Below, piece by piece: positions 16,611-26,743 of a stretch of 64,000 nt of DNA; position 1 is the stretch's first letter; every line of letters begins with the position of its first letter. Source of the DNA: Candidatus Marivariicella framensis (GTDB lineage: Bacteria > Bacteroidota > Bacteroidia > Flavobacteriales > Flavobacteriaceae); NCBI GenBank assembly GCA_905182735.1, contig CAJJCT010000031.1:1-64000 (forward strand), read 5' to 3'. Below the pieces are notes generated by a model that was not told the DNA's origin, did not search any database, and saw only the letters and a list, made by a program, of their open reading frames with translations. The translations under genes were made by a program, and so were the position numbers.

Positions 16611-19211
16611 TTAATTAATACCCAATCTTCGTTTTATTTCATTTAGCTTCATTAAGGCCTCTATAGGGGTAAGTGAATTAATATCTAATTCATTTATTTC
16701 ATCCCTCAATTGCTCTAAAAGAGGGTCATCAAGTTTAAACATTGTCATTTGTAGAGAGGACTTATTGTCATTCATTGAATCTGTTCTTTCCTCTAATGCA
16801 TGACTAGATTCTAGAGCTTTTAACTTTTTAGCTGCTGTTTGTAATATAATTTTCGGCATGCCTGCCATTTTTGCTACATGAATACCAAAACTATGAGCGC
16901 TACCTCCAGGTTCTAGTTTTCTCAAAAACAAAACCTTATTCTTGAGTTCTTTTACAGAAACATTATGATTTTTAATTCTAGGAAATTGCTGAGACATCGC
17001 ATTTAGCTCATGATAATGGGTTGCAAAAAGAACTTTAGGCTTATATGGATGTTCATGAAGAAATTGAGCTATTGCCCATGCAATAGATATACCATCATAA
17101 GTACTTGTACCTCGTCCAATTTCATCAAGCAAGATTAGGCTTTGTTTTGTGACGTTGTTTAAAATTGTTGCTGACTCATTCATTTCAACCATAAATGTTG
17201 AAGCTCCTTTTGAAATATTATCACTTGCTCCAACTCTAGTAAATATTTTATCAACTATTCCCATTTCAACAGACTTAGCAGGCACATAGCTGCCCATTTG
17301 ACCCATTATAGTTATCAGTGCTGTTTGCCTAAGAAGAGCGGACTTTCCTGACATGTTTGGTCCTGTTATCATGATTAATTGCTGATCCTTGTCGTTTAAT
17401 GTAACAGTATTTGGAACATAAGAGGAGTCTCTTGACAATTTTTGCTCAATTACTGGATGTCTTCCCTCTTCAATAAAAATTGAGTTTTCATCTATAAATT
17501 TTGGACACACATAATTGTGTTTTTTTGCTGAAAATGAAAAACTCCACAAACAATCTAGAAAAGAAAGTTCATTTGAAGCCAGCTTAAGAGTGTCTAAATA
17601 ACTCTGAAGCTCATTTAGAAGTTTTTCATAAAGACTCTCTTCAAGAATTTTTATTTTATCCTCCGCTCCAAATATTTTTGATTCAAATTCCTTTAATTCA
17701 TCCGTTATATATCTCTCAGCATTAACTAGGGTTTGCTTTCTGACCCACCGCTCTGGAACTTTATCTTTATGGGTATTTCTTACCTCAATATAATATCCAA
17801 AAACATTATTAAATGCGATTTTTAATGAACTTATTTTAGTCAGGTTTATTTCGTTTTTCAAAAGATTGTCTAAGCGTAACTTAGTAGTAGAAAGCAAATT
17901 TCTGAGTTCGTCTAATTCATCAGAAACTCCCTTAGCTATTACATTTCCTTTATTAATTGATGCAGGCGCATCTGAATCTAATGTCCTTGAAAGTAAATTA
18001 ACAACCCCCTCTATTGATGGGAACCTAGAGGCATTGTTTTTTAAATTTTTATTTCCACTTTTGTTTAAAACATCTAGGATATTTGGGATCACATTTAATG
18101 AACTATTTAGCTGAACCAAAGTTCTTGGAGCAACCTTATAAGTTGATATTTTAGCCATCACTCTTTCTAAATCTATAACTAATGGCATAAAATCTTTAAG
18201 AGCTAGGTAAACCGATTCGACATTTATGATTGATGAAACAATTTGTTGTCGTAAGTTAATTTCTTTAATGTCTTTCGAAGGGAAAGCAAGCCAATGTTTC
18301 ATGCGCCTGGCTCCCATTGAAGTTTGAGTGTGGTCTAGAATTGAAATTAATGATACACCTTCAATATTCGAAGGGTAAAATAATTCAAGATTTCTAATTG
18401 TAAAGTCATCCATCCAAACGTAATCTGAACTAACTAACCTTTGAATCTTGGTTATATGCTTTAATCTTTTTTGTTGGGTTTCATATAAATAATGAAGAAT
18501 TGCTCCAGCAGAGTTACTTCCTTCAAACAGATCATTAATCCCAAACCCACTTAATGAATTAGTTTCAAAATGTGATGTTAATTTTTCATTGGCAAAATCA
18601 TTTTCAAAAACCCAATCTTCAACAAAAAATGTAGGAAATTGTGATCCGAAAGTTGCCTCAAAAATTTTTTTATGTGGTTTTGCAACTAATATTTCACTTG
18701 GAATAAAATTTTGTAAAAATTGTGCAATTATATTTTTAGTTCCTTGGCCAACCCAAAAATCTCCAGTAGAAATATCTATAAATGATATTCCAATATTTTT
18801 TTTTCCAAAAAAGACTGCACATAAATAATTATTTTTCTTGTGATCAAGAATTGCATCATTCATAGCAACACCAGGAGTAACTAGCTCAGTTACACCTCTC
18901 TTAACAATTTCCTTAGTTAGCTTCGGGTTTTCTAGTTGATCACAAATAGCTACACGGCAACCTGCTTTTACTAATTTAGGTAGATATGTATCCAAAGAAT
19001 GATAAGGAAATCCGGCAAGAGGTGTTTCACTAGCACTTCCTGCACCTCGTTTAGTCAAAACAATACCCAAGATTGAGGCAGCTTTAATAGCATCTTCTCC
19101 AAAAGTCTCATAAAAATCTCCTACACGAAACAACAACAAAGCATCAGGATGCTTTTCCTTGATTTGATTGTACTGTTTCATTAAAGGCGTTTCCTTTATT
19201 TTATTTTGCAC
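16611..19211 (-). CDS. mutS: DNA mismatch repair protein MutS
   Basis: N-terminal LLLFRVGDFYETFGEDA; Walker A ITGPNMSGKSALLRQ; DEIGRGTSTYDG; FATHYHEL. Confidence 0.98.
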   Translation of the reverse strand: MQNKIKETPLMKQYNQIKEKHPDALLLFRVGDFYETFGEDAIKAASILGIVLTKRGAGSASETPLAGFPYHSLDTYLPKLVKAGCRVAICDQLENPKLTKEIVKRGVTELVTPGVAMNDAILDHKKNNYLCAVFFGKKNIGISFIDISTGDFWVGQGTKNIIAQFLQNFIPSEILVAKPHKKIFEATFGSQFPTFFVEDWVFENDFANEKLTSHFETNSLSGFGINDLFEGSNSAGAILHYLYETQQKRLKHITKIQRLVSSDYVWMDDFTIRNLELFYPSNIEGVSLISILDHTQTSMGARRMKHWLAFPSKDIKEINLRQQIVSSIINVESVYLALKDFMPLVIDLERVMAKISTYKVAPRTLVQLNSSLNVIPNILDVLNKSGNKNLKNNASRFPSIEGVVNLLSRTLDSDAPASINKGNVIAKGVSDELDELRNLLSTTKLRLDNLLKNEINLTKISSLKIAFNNVFGYYIEVRNTHKDKVPERWVRKQTLVNAERYITDELKEFESKIFGAEDKIKILEESLYEKLLNELQSYLDTLKLASNELSFLDCLWSFSFSAKKHNYVCPKFIDENSIFIEEGRHPVIEQKLSRDSSYVPNTVTLNDKDQQLIMITGPNMSGKSALLRQTALITIMGQMGSYVPAKSVEMGIVDKIFTRVGASDNISKGASTFMVEMNESATILNNVTKQSLILLDEIGRGTSTYDGISIAWAIAQFLHEHPYKPKVLFATHYHELNAMSQQFPRIKNHNVSVKELKNKVLFLRKLEPGGSAHSFGIHVAKMAGMPKIILQTAAKKLKALESSHALEERTDSMNDNKSSLQMTMFKLDDPLLEQLRDEINELDINSLTPIEALMKLNEIKRRLGIN

Positions 19212-19299
19212 TTTTTTGCTTTTTACGAATGTACACTTTTATGAAAATCAAAAAAAGAAAATCAAGTAGACTGTGGCTATGTTTTGTTTATTTTTGAAA

Positions 19300-19830
19300 A
19301 TGCGAAAGTTGAAAAATAGTGAACTTAACAGAAAAACAATATCTGAATATAAAGCAGCGAATAAAACTCCATTAATTATAATTCTAGATAATATTAGAAG
19401 CATGAATAATATTGGGTCAGTATTTCGAACTGCAGATGCTTTTTTAATTGAAAAGATTTATTTGTGTGGAATCACGGCAAAACCCCCACATAAAGATATT
19501 CAAAAAACTGCACTAGGCTCAACAGATTCAGTAGATTGGGAGTATTTTGAATCAACTTATAATTTAATAAAAAGTTTACTAGGTAAAGGAGTAAAAGTTA
19601 TCGCTATAGAACAAGCCGAAGGTTCAATTTCTTTAGAAAATTTTAAACCTGAAAAGCATGAATTATATGCATTTGTTTTTGGAAATGAAGTTAAAGGCAT
19701 TTCACAGGAAGTAATTGATTGTATAAATAATACAATAGAAATTCCTCAATTTGGGACTAAGCATTCTTTAAATATATCTGTTTCCGCTGGAGTATTAATT
19801 TGGGATTTTTATAGCAAAATTAATGGTTAA
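19300..19830 (+). CDS. TrmH/SpoU family RNA 2'-O-methyltransferase (probable start at internal Met; ORF opens at 19273)
   Basis: IILDNIRSMNNIGSVFRTADAF; FVFGNEVKGIS; IPQFGTKHSLNISVSAGVLIWDF. Confidence 0.93.
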   Translation: MRKLKNSELNRKTISEYKAANKTPLIIILDNIRSMNNIGSVFRTADAFLIEKIYLCGITAKPPHKDIQKTALGSTDSVDWEYFESTYNLIKSLLGKGVKVIAIEQAEGSISLENFKPEKHELYAFVFGNEVKGISQEVIDCINNTIEIPQFGTKHSLNISVSAGVLIWDFYSKING

Positions 19831-20941
19831 TGAGTTTTCTTAACAAATACTCTTGACCTTTTTCATCTTTGAGGTTTAAAATCTCTTTTGGACTTAATAC
19901 AATCAAAATAAAGTTGTGTTTATCATCAAAAACAATTTCATATTCCTTGGAAATAGAGTCTAAATAATCTTTTGAAATTTGATTTTCAAATGATCTACCT
20001 CTTTCAATAATTTGTTTTTGTAGTTGTAAAGTGTTTTGATTTAAAAAAACTATAATTTCTGGAGCTCTTAAACCATGATTGAGTTTTTTATATTCCTCAA
20101 TATATTTTTTAAATAAATTTTCGTGAAGATTGTTTTTCGCAAAAACTAATGATTTTCCAATCCAAAAGTCACTAATTGTTTTTCTTTTTGATGAAATTAA
20201 AAAATGCTTATTTATTTGATTTATTCTTTCATTTAAAAAAAAATTTTCAACTTTTAATGAAAACTCATTTGGATTAGAGTAGAACTCTCTTAAAAATGGA
20301 TTTTTTTTATAATTCTCATTTAACAATTCAATATCAAAATGAGATTTAATTTTTTTACTTAGGGTTGTCTTTCCTGCTCCAATGTTCCCTTCAATCGATA
20401 TGTAAGAATACCTCTGCCAAAAAGGGACATAATAGCTGTTGTTTTTTATTTTTTTTACATCTGAATTATCTTTAGATATAACTAATAAGTTTTTGATTGA
20501 TTTATTAATTTTTGGATGAATAAAGTCAGAGGAGATGTCACGCATTGGAATTAGCACAAAATTTCTTTTAGATATATGTGGGTGAGGAATGATCAAGTCC
20601 TCTGAATTTAAGATTAAGTTGTCGAAAAATAATAAATCAAGGTCTATTTCCCTAGATGTATATTCACCACTTTCACTTCTTACTCTTCCTAAAGAATCTT
20701 CAATCGATAATATTTTTTTTAATACTATCTCTGGTGAAAATTTTGTTTTTAAAATTACACATCCATTATAAAAATCTCTACTTTCAAACCCCCATGATTT
20801 TGTTTTATATAAATTAGAAACCCTCATGATTCTCCCTACCTTAACTTCAAGTTCTTTAAGGGACTTGATTATATGGTTCAATCTGTTTCCTTTATTACTT
20901 CCAAAAGAAATATAGACTTGATGTGAATTAGCTTTAATCAT
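19820..20941 (-). CDS. folK: Fusion of FolK (hydroxymethyldihydropteridine diphosphokinase) with a deoxynucleoside kinase-like domain
   Basis: N-terminus YISFGSNKGNRLNHI...RVRSESGEYTSREIDLDLLFFDN...IPHPHISKRNFVLIPM (FolK); C-terminal YISIEGNIGAGKTTLSKKI P-loop and dNK-like features. Confidence 0.88.
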   Translation of the reverse strand: MIKANSHQVYISFGSNKGNRLNHIIKSLKELEVKVGRIMRVSNLYKTKSWGFESRDFYNGCVILKTKFSPEIVLKKILSIEDSLGRVRSESGEYTSREIDLDLLFFDNLILNSEDLIIPHPHISKRNFVLIPMRDISSDFIHPKINKSIKNLLVISKDNSDVKKIKNNSYYVPFWQRYSYISIEGNIGAGKTTLSKKIKSHFDIELLNENYKKNPFLREFYSNPNEFSLKVENFFLNERINQINKHFLISSKRKTISDFWIGKSLVFAKNNLHENLFKKYIEEYKKLNHGLRAPEIIVFLNQNTLQLQKQIIERGRSFENQISKDYLDSISKEYEIVFDDKHNFILIVLSPKEILNLKDEKGQEYLLRKLINH

Positions 20942-21020
20942 AAAACAAAATTACAAAACGCTATCTTTGCATGAATGAGATTATTCAATCATAATCTTAA
21001 AAAAATATAAGATAAATTAA

Positions 21021-21737
21021 ATGAATGCTTCAGATAAAGTTTTTGCTGAAAAAATTTATCTTTTTTTAAGTGCTCTATTTATAACTTCACTTGTTGTATC
21101 TAATATTATTTTTCAAAAATTTTTTTATTGGTATCCTTTTGATTTTTCTTTATTTGGTCAATCTTTATTTGAAATATCTGTAGGATTACTTCCTTATCCA
21201 CTGACATTTTTAATTACAGATTTAATATCAGAAATTTATGGTAAAAGAAGAGCTAGTATTGTTGTTGTTATTGGAATATTTGCTTCTTTTTTTTCTGCTG
21301 GAATTTTACTTTTAGGAAATGCCCTGCCAGCCGTTGACTATTCTCCAATAAATGATTCTGTATACGAAAAAGTTTTCTCACTATCTCCAATTGCAGCTTT
21401 AGCATCTATGATTGCTTATTTAATGGCTCAATTTATTGATATTCGTATTTATCATTTTTGGAAAAAGTTGACTAAAGGAAAAATGCTTTGGCTTAGAAAT
21501 AATTTTTCAACTTTTACCTCTCAATTTATAGATAGCCTAACTGTTGTTGGACTTTTATGTACATTTAATGTCCTTAGCTGGGATAGTTTCTTGGGACTTT
21601 CAACAGCTTCTTTCATTTTTAAAATAATGATTGCAATAGTTGATACCCCTTTTTTATACATTTTTGTTCATCTTTTTAGAAAAAGATTTTCATTAAAACT
21701 CGGAGAAGAAATAGATTGGAATACAAATGATGAATGA
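21021..21737 (+). CDS. Queuosine precursor transporter (YhhQ/DUF165 family)
   Basis: VVSNIIFQKF...PLTFLITDLISEIYGKRRA; multi-TM. Confidence 0.88.
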   Translation: MNASDKVFAEKIYLFLSALFITSLVVSNIIFQKFFYWYPFDFSLFGQSLFEISVGLLPYPLTFLITDLISEIYGKRRASIVVVIGIFASFFSAGILLLGNALPAVDYSPINDSVYEKVFSLSPIAALASMIAYLMAQFIDIRIYHFWKKLTKGKMLWLRNNFSTFTSQFIDSLTVVGLLCTFNVLSWDSFLGLSTASFIFKIMIAIVDTPFLYIFVHLFRKRFSLKLGEEIDWNTNDE

Positions 21738-22455
21738 ACCTATACGTTTAAATAAATACTTTAGTGAAATAGGATTTTGCTCTAGACGTGCTGCAGATAA
21801 ATTAATAGACCAGGAAAGAGTTTTAATTAATAATAAAACGGCAATAGTCGGTCAAAAAGTCAATCGTGATGATATAATCAAGGTTGACGGAGAATTATTA
21901 AACACAAAAAAAGAAAGACAGGTTTATCTTGCATTTAATAAGCCTATTGGGATTGTTTGTACTACAGACACTAGGGTAGAAAAAGACAACATAATTGACT
22001 TTATTAATTATCCATCTAGAATCTATCCAATTGGAAGATTGGATAAACCAAGTGAGGGTCTGATTTTCTTGACTAATGATGGAGAAATAGTAAATAAAAT
22101 TTTGAGAGCAAGAAATAATCATGAAAAAGAATACTTAGTTACTGTAAACAAGCCTGTAACTGATGATTTTATATCTAAAATGGGAATAGGAATACCAATC
22201 CTAGACACTATTACCAGGAAATGTTTTGTAAAACAAACTCATAAAAAACAATTTAAAATTATTTTAACGCAAGGACTAAATCGTCAAATAAGGCGAATGT
22301 GTGAATATTTAGATTATAGAGTAATTAAGCTTATAAGAACAAGAATAATGAATGTTAATTTAGACCTAGATGTTGGAAAATATAGAGAGCTTACTTCAAA
22401 AGAAATAGAATCAATAAAGGAATTAGTTGTAGATTCAAATAAAACTATTGACTAG
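21727..22455 (+). CDS. rluF: 23S rRNA pseudouridine synthase, RluF-like
   Basis: S4-like RLNKYFSEIGFCSRRAADKLI; GRLDKPSEGLIFLTNDG; GLNRQIRRMCEYL. Confidence 0.9.
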   Translation: MMNEPIRLNKYFSEIGFCSRRAADKLIDQERVLINNKTAIVGQKVNRDDIIKVDGELLNTKKERQVYLAFNKPIGIVCTTDTRVEKDNIIDFINYPSRIYPIGRLDKPSEGLIFLTNDGEIVNKILRARNNHEKEYLVTVNKPVTDDFISKMGIGIPILDTITRKCFVKQTHKKQFKIILTQGLNRQIRRMCEYLDYRVIKLIRTRIMNVNLDLDVGKYRELTSKEIESIKELVVDSNKTID

Positions 22456-23243
22456 TTAATAGTAATTAAAACTTCAGTTCCTTCATTACCTCTAATATTA
22501 CAAACAGTATCGTCATCAAAAATTAAGTATTGACCTTTTATTCCTATTAAAAGGCCCTCAAATGATGTTGACTTATTTAAATTCAAGCTACTAACTTTTT
22601 TAGGGTAATTTTCAATGGGAAAATCAAGCTCAGTAACACTCAAGTCATTCAAAACAAAAGGCTTTAAATCATTTGATAAATTGTCAATTGCTTTATTTTT
22701 AGATAATTTCCAGTCAATTGGTTCAAATTCATTTTGCAGCATTTTACGCCAATTAGTTTTATCCGAAAAAACTTTTTTAAGCTCTACCTCAGCTTTTCCA
22801 GCAAGATATCTATTTGGAACCTCTAATATTGAAATTGCACTTTGAGCTCCCTGATCAATCCAGCGAGTTATAAGTTGTTCCTTTTTTGTTACTCCAACTT
22901 TGACATGACTGCTTAGAGATAAATAGACTATATGAGGTTGTAGTTGCATTTTTTTTTCAAATTCTAAATCACGATCTTCAATCCCTAAATGTGCTGTACT
23001 TAATTCAGGTCGAATAATCCAGTCTCCTATAAAAGGTGATTCAAAAAAACAATTTTTGCAGAAACCTTGTCTAAATATAGATTTATTTTTATTACAGTTT
23101 AAACACTGCTCTCCAATTTTAATAATCTTTAATTCCCGGCCAATACATTGATTAATTTCAATAAAATCATTTTCAAATGACAAAAAATATTTTATTGGAG
23201 AATTGTTATATGTATGCATTTTTTTTAATACACCCTTAAACAT
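22452..23243 (-). CDS. DUF2797 domain-containing protein
   Basis: CLNCNK...CKNC cysteine cluster; HLGIEDRDLEFEKKMQLQPHIVYLSLSSHVKVGVT pattern. Confidence 0.75.
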   Translation of the reverse strand: MFKGVLKKMHTYNNSPIKYFLSFENDFIEINQCIGRELKIIKIGEQCLNCNKNKSIFRQGFCKNCFFESPFIGDWIIRPELSTAHLGIEDRDLEFEKKMQLQPHIVYLSLSSHVKVGVTKKEQLITRWIDQGAQSAISILEVPNRYLAGKAEVELKKVFSDKTNWRKMLQNEFEPIDWKLSKNKAIDNLSNDLKPFVLNDLSVTELDFPIENYPKKVSSLNLNKSTSFEGLLIGIKGQYLIFDDDTVCNIRGNEGTEVLITIN

Positions 23244-23285
23244 AGATCAAAGTTTTTAAATTTACTTTATAAATATAAGCAACCT

Positions 23286-24800
23286 ATGCCAATTCCTTTG
23301 TTTCATTCTATAGCATCATGGGCTTTAAAAAAAAGAATTACACAAATCGAATTATTTGTGAAATACCCTAATGAAACTCAGCAAGAAGTCCTACTTAAGC
23401 TTCTAAATACTGCTAAAAATACAGAAATCGGAAAAAAATATAAATTCAACTCTATTGAAAATTATGAAGATTTCAAAAACAGACTACCAATTGTAAAGTA
23501 TGAAGAAATTAGTAAATCTATTGAAAGATGCAGGCAAGGAGAACAAAATATTTTTTGGCCATCACCAATAAAATGGTTTGCAAAATCAAGTGGAACAACA
23601 AATTCAAAAAGTAAATTTATACCTGTTAGCACTGAATCTCTTGAAGATTGTCATTATAAGGCTGGAAAAGATATGCTTTCTCTTTATCTGAATAATAATA
23701 AAGATTCTCAACTAATGGTTGGAAAGTGTCTGAGATTAGGGGGTAGTGGGGAATTGTATGAAAACAACAATAGCTATTTTGGTGATCTTTCAGCTATTTT
23801 CATAGATAATCTTCCTTTTTGGGCAGAATTAGGAAGTACGCCAAGTAATAAGGTGTCCTTAATGACTGAATGGGAGAGTAAAATGGAAGCTATAATTTCA
23901 GAAACTTTAAATGAAAAGGTAACTAGTTTGGCTGGTATGCCTTCCTGGATGTTTGTGCTTCTTCAAAATGCTTTAAAAAGAAAAAAAGTAAAAAAAATAA
24001 GCGATATATGGCCAAATATTGAAGTTTATTTTCACGGTGGGGTTAATTTTAAACCCTACAAAAATCAATTTGAAAACCTATTCAATGATAAGCAACTTAA
24101 ATTTTATGAAATATATAATGCTTCTGAAGGGTTTTTTGCAATTCAAGATCAAAATAATAGCTCTGAACTTTTGTTAATGCTAGATTATGGTATTTTTTAT
24201 GAGTTTCTGTCAATGGATTCATTTAATGATTTAAAACAAAATATAATCCCTCTTTGGGAAGTGAAAGTTGGTATTAATTATGCTTTAGTTATAACAACTA
24301 ATGCTGGACTTTGGAGATATTTAATCGGAGATACAATAAAATTTACAACTTTAAAACCTTATAGAATTAAAATTACTGGTCGTACTAAACATTTTATTAA
24401 TGTTTTTGGGGAGGAGCTAATTATAGAAAATGCTGAAGAAGCAATAAGTTTATCAGCAAAAGAGTTCAGTGTGTCAATTATAAATTATACAGTTGGTCCT
24501 GTTTTTATGAAAAAAAATTCAAAAGGAGGGCACGAATGGCTCATTGAATTTGATAAACCACCTAAGAATATTGAATATTTTTCTATTTTTCTTGACAAAA
24601 AACTAAAAGAACTAAATTCTGATTATGAGGCTAAAAGGTATAAAAGTATGACTCTGAAAAAACCATTAATAACTATTGCTAAAAAAAATTTATTTTATGA
24701 ATGGCTGTCTTCTATCAATAAATTGGGTGGACAAAATAAAATTCCAAGATTATCAAATTCAAGAAAATATATTGATTCACTTCTAAAAACAAATATTTGA
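23286..24800 (+). CDS. GH3 auxin-responsive promoter family protein (acyl-adenylating/acyl-acid amido synthetase-like)
   Basis: AKSSGTTNSKSKFIPVS; FYEIYNASEGFFAIQD; GLWRYLIGDTIKFT; ITGRTKHFINVFGEEL. Confidence 0.88.
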   Translation: MPIPLFHSIASWALKKRITQIELFVKYPNETQQEVLLKLLNTAKNTEIGKKYKFNSIENYEDFKNRLPIVKYEEISKSIERCRQGEQNIFWPSPIKWFAKSSGTTNSKSKFIPVSTESLEDCHYKAGKDMLSLYLNNNKDSQLMVGKCLRLGGSGELYENNNSYFGDLSAIFIDNLPFWAELGSTPSNKVSLMTEWESKMEAIISETLNEKVTSLAGMPSWMFVLLQNALKRKKVKKISDIWPNIEVYFHGGVNFKPYKNQFENLFNDKQLKFYEIYNASEGFFAIQDQNNSSELLLMLDYGIFYEFLSMDSFNDLKQNIIPLWEVKVGINYALVITTNAGLWRYLIGDTIKFTTLKPYRIKITGRTKHFINVFGEELIIENAEEAISLSAKEFSVSIINYTVGPVFMKKNSKGGHEWLIEFDKPPKNIEYFSIFLDKKLKELNSDYEAKRYKSMTLKKPLITIAKKNLFYEWLSSINKLGGQNKIPRLSNSRKYIDSLLKTNI

Positions 24801-26030
24801 TTAAGACACCGCCTTTAAAGCTGGAAGTTCAACACTCTTAAATTGCTCTTCTGCATAAATCTTATTAACCTTCAATTCAGAAATCTCAGTACCAGGTAGT
24901 TCAAACATAGCTTGATTGAGAATTCCTTCACATAAAGAACGTAATCCTCTTGCTCCCAAATTATAATCTAAAGCTTTTTGAACAATAAAATCTAGTGCTC
25001 CGGTTGTAAAGGTTAATGAGATATTATCCATAGAAAATAATTTTTGATATTGTTTTATAAGAGCATTTTTCGGGTCAGTTAATATAGATCGTAAAGTTGA
25101 CTTATCTAGAGGGTTCATGTGAGATAATACAGGGAGTCTTCCTATTATTTCAGGTATTAACCCAAAAGTTCTTATATCTTTTGGTGTTATGTATTGTATT
25201 AAATTTTCAATATCAATTTTTTCAGTCTTAATTTGACTTTTATAACCAATTGCCTGAAGGTTCAGTCTATTATTAATTACCCTATTAATACCATCAAAAG
25301 CTCCTCCTGCAATAAATAAAATATTAGAAGTGTCAACTTCTATAAACTTTTGATCTGGATGTTTTCTCCCTCCTTTGGGGGGAACATTGACAATCGTACC
25401 CTCTAATAATTTCAACAATGCTTGTTGAACTCCTTCTCCTGAAACATCTCTAGTAATTGAAGGGTTATCTCCCTTCCGTGCAATTTTATCTATTTCATCA
25501 ATAAAAACTATTCCTTGTTGAGCTTTTTCTAAATCATAATCTGCAGATTGAAGCAACCTTGTCAAAATACTTTCTACATCTTCTCCAACATATCCAGCCT
25601 CAGTAAGAACGGTTGCATCAACAATTGCTAATGGAACCTCCAGTAGTTTTGAAATTGTTTGAGCTAAAAGAGTTTTTCCAGTTCCTGTTTGTCCAACAAG
25701 TAGCAAGTTACTTTTTTGAATTTCTATATCTTCTTTTGATTTTTGATTAGCAATTCTCTTGTAATGGTTATAAACTGCGACACTCAAAACTTTTTTTGCT
25801 GTCTCCTGTCCAATAACATATTCATCTAAAAAAGCCTTAATTACTTTTGGGAGTTTTAATTCTATACTAAACTCCGACGTATCAACCTTTGTTGATTCCT
25901 CTTCAACTATTTTATTTGCTTGACTAATACATTTTTCACATATGTGCGCATCAAGTCCTGCAACTAATATCTGCGTCTCCGGTTTTACACGACCACAAAA
26001 AGAACAAGTTAATTCGTTTTCATTACCCAT
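24801..26030 (-). CDS. clpX: ATP-dependent Clp protease ATP-binding subunit ClpX
   Basis: Zinc finger CSFCGR...[31 protein letters not shown]. Confidence 0.98.
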   Translation of the reverse strand: MGNENELTCSFCGRVKPETQILVAGLDAHICEKCISQANKIVEEESTKVDTSEFSIELKLPKVIKAFLDEYVIGQETAKKVLSVAVYNHYKRIANQKSKEDIEIQKSNLLLVGQTGTGKTLLAQTISKLLEVPLAIVDATVLTEAGYVGEDVESILTRLLQSADYDLEKAQQGIVFIDEIDKIARKGDNPSITRDVSGEGVQQALLKLLEGTIVNVPPKGGRKHPDQKFIEVDTSNILFIAGGAFDGINRVINNRLNLQAIGYKSQIKTEKIDIENLIQYITPKDIRTFGLIPEIIGRLPVLSHMNPLDKSTLRSILTDPKNALIKQYQKLFSMDNISLTFTTGALDFIVQKALDYNLGARGLRSLCEGILNQAMFELPGTEISELKVNKIYAEEQFKSVELPALKAVS

Positions 26031-26039
26031 TTTTAATAA

Positions 26040-26702
26040 TTATTTTGCGGCCTTTAAAACTTCATCAACCATTCCATATTTTTTAGCTTCTTCAGCCTTC
26101 ATCCAATAGTCACGATCACTGTCGTCAGTCACCTTATCCATTGATTGTCCTGAATGTTTCGAAATAATTTGATATAATTCATCTTTTAATTTAAGAATTT
26201 CTCTTGTTGTAATTTCAATATCAGAAGCCTGACCTTGAGCGCCTCCAAGAGGTTGATGAATCATTACTCTTGAGTGAGGTAATGCAGACCTTTTACCAGC
26301 CGTCCCAGCACATAATAAAACTGCTCCCATTGAAGCTGCAATACCCGTACAAATAGTTGCTACATCTGGAGAAATAAATTGCATAGTATCGTAGATTCCA
26401 AGACCTGCATAAACTCCTCCGCCTGGAGAATTTATATACATTTGAATATCTCTCTTAGCATCTGTACTTTGTAAAAATAAAAGTTGTGCTTGGATTACAT
26501 TTGCAACATTATCATTGATGGCTGTTCCTAAAAACATAATTCGATCCATCATGAGTCTAGAAAAAACATCCATTTGAGCCACATTTAATTGCCTTTCTTC
26601 TATTATATAAGGAGTCATGCTACTTACTATTTCATCATAATACATAGAATTTATCCCATGATGCTTAGTAGCGTAATTTTTAAATTCTTTTCCGTAATCC
26701 AT
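26040..26702 (-). CDS. clpP: ATP-dependent Clp protease proteolytic subunit ClpP
   Basis: MYINSPGGGVYAGLGIYDTM; GIAASMGAVLLCAGT; HSRVMIHQPLGGAQGQASDIEI. Confidence 0.98.
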   Translation of the reverse strand: MDYGKEFKNYATKHHGINSMYYDEIVSSMTPYIIEERQLNVAQMDVFSRLMMDRIMFLGTAINDNVANVIQAQLLFLQSTDAKRDIQMYINSPGGGVYAGLGIYDTMQFISPDVATICTGIAASMGAVLLCAGTAGKRSALPHSRVMIHQPLGGAQGQASDIEITTREILKLKDELYQIISKHSGQSMDKVTDDSDRDYWMKAEEAKKYGMVDEVLKAAK

Positions 26703-26743
26703 ATATTTATTATTATAATCTTTATTAAAAATAGTTAAAAAAA

